Source: Bacteroidota bacterium (GTDB taxonomy: Bacteria > Bacteroidota > Bacteroidia > Chitinophagales > Chitinophagaceae). From it: a DNA stretch of 64,000 nucleotides. A program made the position numbers and the translations under genes. Numbering within the stretch: the first letter of the stretch is position 1; every line of letters begins with the position of its first letter. The DNA lies in contig JAFDXY010000010.1 in assembly GCA_018267725.1 (NCBI GenBank), positions 1 through 64,000 of the forward strand, written 5' to 3'. Positions 62,613 through 64,000 of this stretch are shown piece by piece. Below the pieces are notes generated by a model, which was not told the origin of the DNA, searched no databases, and saw only the letters and a list, made by a program, of their open reading frames with translations.

Positions 62613-64000
62613 ATGAAAAAAATTTATTTATTTTTTGCTATTGGAATAATAGTAAATAGTGCTTTTGCACAACAAAGGCAGGGTAGGCCACCCGAAGCAG
62701 CAAATGCTACTCCATCTACAACTGCTGCACCCGCCAGAGTAAACATGAAAACAGATTCTACGGTTACTGTAAAAAATGAAGTAACCATAAAAGGAGAAAG
62801 AGTTTCATACACTGCCATTGCAGGCACATCACCGGTTTTAGATGCAGACAACCAAGCAATTGCAAATGTTTTTTATACTTATTATGAAAGAAATGATATT
62901 AAAGACAAAGAAAGTAGGCCATTAGTTATATCATTTAACGGCGGCCCGGGCACACCTTCTGTTTGGATGGAAATTGGTTATACAGGCCCACGTATTTTAA
63001 AGGTTGATGATGAAGGTTATCCTGTGCAACCTTACGGAATGAAAGATAACCCCAACTCAATTTTAGATATTGCAGATATTGTATATATAGATCCTGTAAA
63101 TACAGGTTTCTCTCGCCCTTTAATTAAAGAAGGTGTTGCTCAAAAATTTTATGGAGTGTATCCTGATATTAAATATTTAGCAGCATGGATAAATTCTTTT
63201 GTAAGCAAACACAAACGTTGGGCATCTCCTAAATTTTTAATAGGAGAAAGTTATGGAACTACAAGAGTATCAGGGCTTGCATTAGAATTACAAGATGCAC
63301 AATGGATGTATATTAATGGTGTTATTTTAGTTTCTCCAACAGATTTAGGAATTGATAGAAACGGGCCTGTTGCATCAGCATTAATTGTTCCTTATTATGC
63401 TGCAACAGCATGGTATCACAAAGCTTTAAGTAGCGATTTTCAAAAAAGAGATTTAACCGAATATTTGCACGAAGTAGAAAAATTTGCGGTAGATGAATTA
63501 CTTCCTGCCATTACAAAAGGCGGTTCTTTACCTGCCGAAAAAAGAAAAGAAATGGTTGCCAAATATGCCAAATACACAGGCTTATCTGAAAAAGTAGTTT
63601 CAGAAAACAATATGGTTATTTCTACAAATTATTTTTGGAAAGAATTACTACGCGATAGAGGTTATACAGTGGGCAGATTAGATTCTCGCTATTTAGGTAT
63701 TGATAGAAAAGATGCGGGTGAAGGGCCTGATTATAATGCTGAACTTTCATCATGGGAACATTCATTCATGCCTGCCATGAATATTTATTTAAGAGATGAA
63801 TTAGGATATAAAACAGATTTAAGTTATAATTTATTTGGTTCTGTTTATCCTTGGGATAGAACAAATGATAGAACAGGATACAATCTTGGAAAAGCAATGG
63901 CAGAAAACCCTTACATGCATTTGTTAGTACAATCCGGATATTTTGATGGAGCTTGTGATTACTTTAATGCACAATATAATATGTGGCAAATAGATCCAAC
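62613..64000 (+). CDS. Peptidase S10 serine carboxypeptidase (3' end outside window)
   Basis: Open frame from ATG 62613 to the window end, 462 residues so far. Signal peptide MKKIYLFFAIGIIVNSAFAQ, a low-complexity Ala/Pro stretch, then the S10 fold: SFNGGPGTPSVW (oxyanion hole), DPVNTGFSRP and the nucleophile GESYGTTR (Ser213). The catalytic Asp is likely in QSGYFDGACDYF near the edge; the His is outside. It would remove C-terminal residues from peptides outside the cytoplasm. Divergent from the TonB receptor. Confidence 0.93.
   Translation, partial: MKKIYLFFAIGIIVNSAFAQQRQGRPPEAANATPSTTAAPARVNMKTDSTVTVKNEVTIKGERVSYTAIAGTSPVLDADNQAIANVFYTYYERNDIKDKESRPLVISFNGGPGTPSVWMEIGYTGPRILKVDDEGYPVQPYGMKDNPNSILDIADIVYIDPVNTGFSRPLIKEGVAQKFYGVYPDIKYLAAWINSFVSKHKRWASPKFLIGESYGTTRVSGLALELQDAQWMYINGVILVSPTDLGIDRNGPVASALIVPYYAATAWYHKALSSDFQKRDLTEYLHEVEKFAVDELLPAITKGGSLPAEKRKEMVAKYAKYTGLSEKVVSENNMVISTNYFWKELLRDRGYTVGRLDSRYLGIDRKDAGEGPDYNAELSSWEHSFMPAMNIYLRDELGYKTDLSYNLFGSVYPWDRTNDRTGYNLGKAMAENPYMHLLVQSGYFDGACDYFNAQYNMWQIDP

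Noticed and set aside
1..64000. CRISPR arrays, rRNA, IS elements or prophage
   Set aside because: Looked for regularly spaced repeats, rRNA landmarks, transposase or integrase motifs and found none by eye; low-copy or diverged elements could be missed.

Overview
The window is a compact, AT-rich stretch of a Bacteroidota chromosome, most likely from class Chitinophagia (family Chitinophagaceae); the family is an inference. The phylum is supported by many TAnnTTTG-type -7 promoter boxes, often only 4-35 bases before the start codon, by short Bacteroidota-style lipoprotein signals, and by family markers: a GLPGLI protein with a TonB-dependent receptor, DUF3347, DUF3078, an LptE-like lipoprotein and a two-gene glgA/glgC cluster. 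No rRNA, phage, insertion sequence or CRISPR array was seen. One tRNA gene (Arg, anticodon ACG) is present. Both window ends cut genes: a secreted protein on the left and a serine carboxypeptidase on the right.

Layout. 1-10.4 kb: ABC-F ATPase, a DUF3347 lipoprotein, a peptidoglycan-binding-like secreted protein, thrS, a small coiled-coil membrane protein and infC (ended by a terminator, without rpmI/rplT), then ndk, a DHH phosphoesterase and an FKBP lipoprotein. 10.6-14.1 kb is the most accessory-looking part: a two-helix membrane protein, a small PD-(D/E)xK nuclease and a Dam-type adenine methylase (a probable restriction-modification unit), then an orphan ABC ATPase and a TMEM175-type channel. 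14.2-19.7 kb: hutU behind a PIN toxin-antitoxin pair, a TPR protein, and divergent metX / OsmC-metZ for methionine synthesis. 19.7-25.2 kb: envelope genes (YihY, mltG, secG, a TPR-like acidic protein, lptE) led by a sigma-54 activator that lacks a receiver domain. 25.2-28 kb: a MntA/HepT toxin-antitoxin pair tucked behind miaB.

28-37.8 kb: DUF3078 protein, purK, hppD, L,D-transpeptidase, two aspartate kinase paralogues, a SirB1-like protein, a fatty-acid desaturase and a DciA-like (DUF721) protein. 37.9-44 kb: a complete RND efflux operon (adaptor, pump, outer-membrane factor) with a perfect 20-bp palindrome just upstream and a small protein before it. 44.1-48.9 kb: recF, then pyrimidine genes pyrR, pyrB and pyrE interspersed with coaD and a Nudix hydrolase, plus an HMA-like secreted protein. 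49-58.9 kb: tRNA-Arg, a BamA/TamA-like barrel, a ROK sugar kinase facing a sugar permease, then glgA-glgC and an MFS permease with a secreted GH13 amylase. Together these last genes would split extracytoplasmic alpha-glucans, import and phosphorylate sugar, and store it as glycogen. 58.9-64 kb: GLPGLI protein, TonB-dependent receptor, S10 peptidase.

No spectacular new system is evident. The points most worth a second look are the compact methylase/nuclease/membrane-protein unit, a possible leaderless 27-codon ORF with nested palindromes before hppD, two REP-like inverted repeats, the palindrome before the RND operon, and a ROK kinase that has lost its zinc cysteines.
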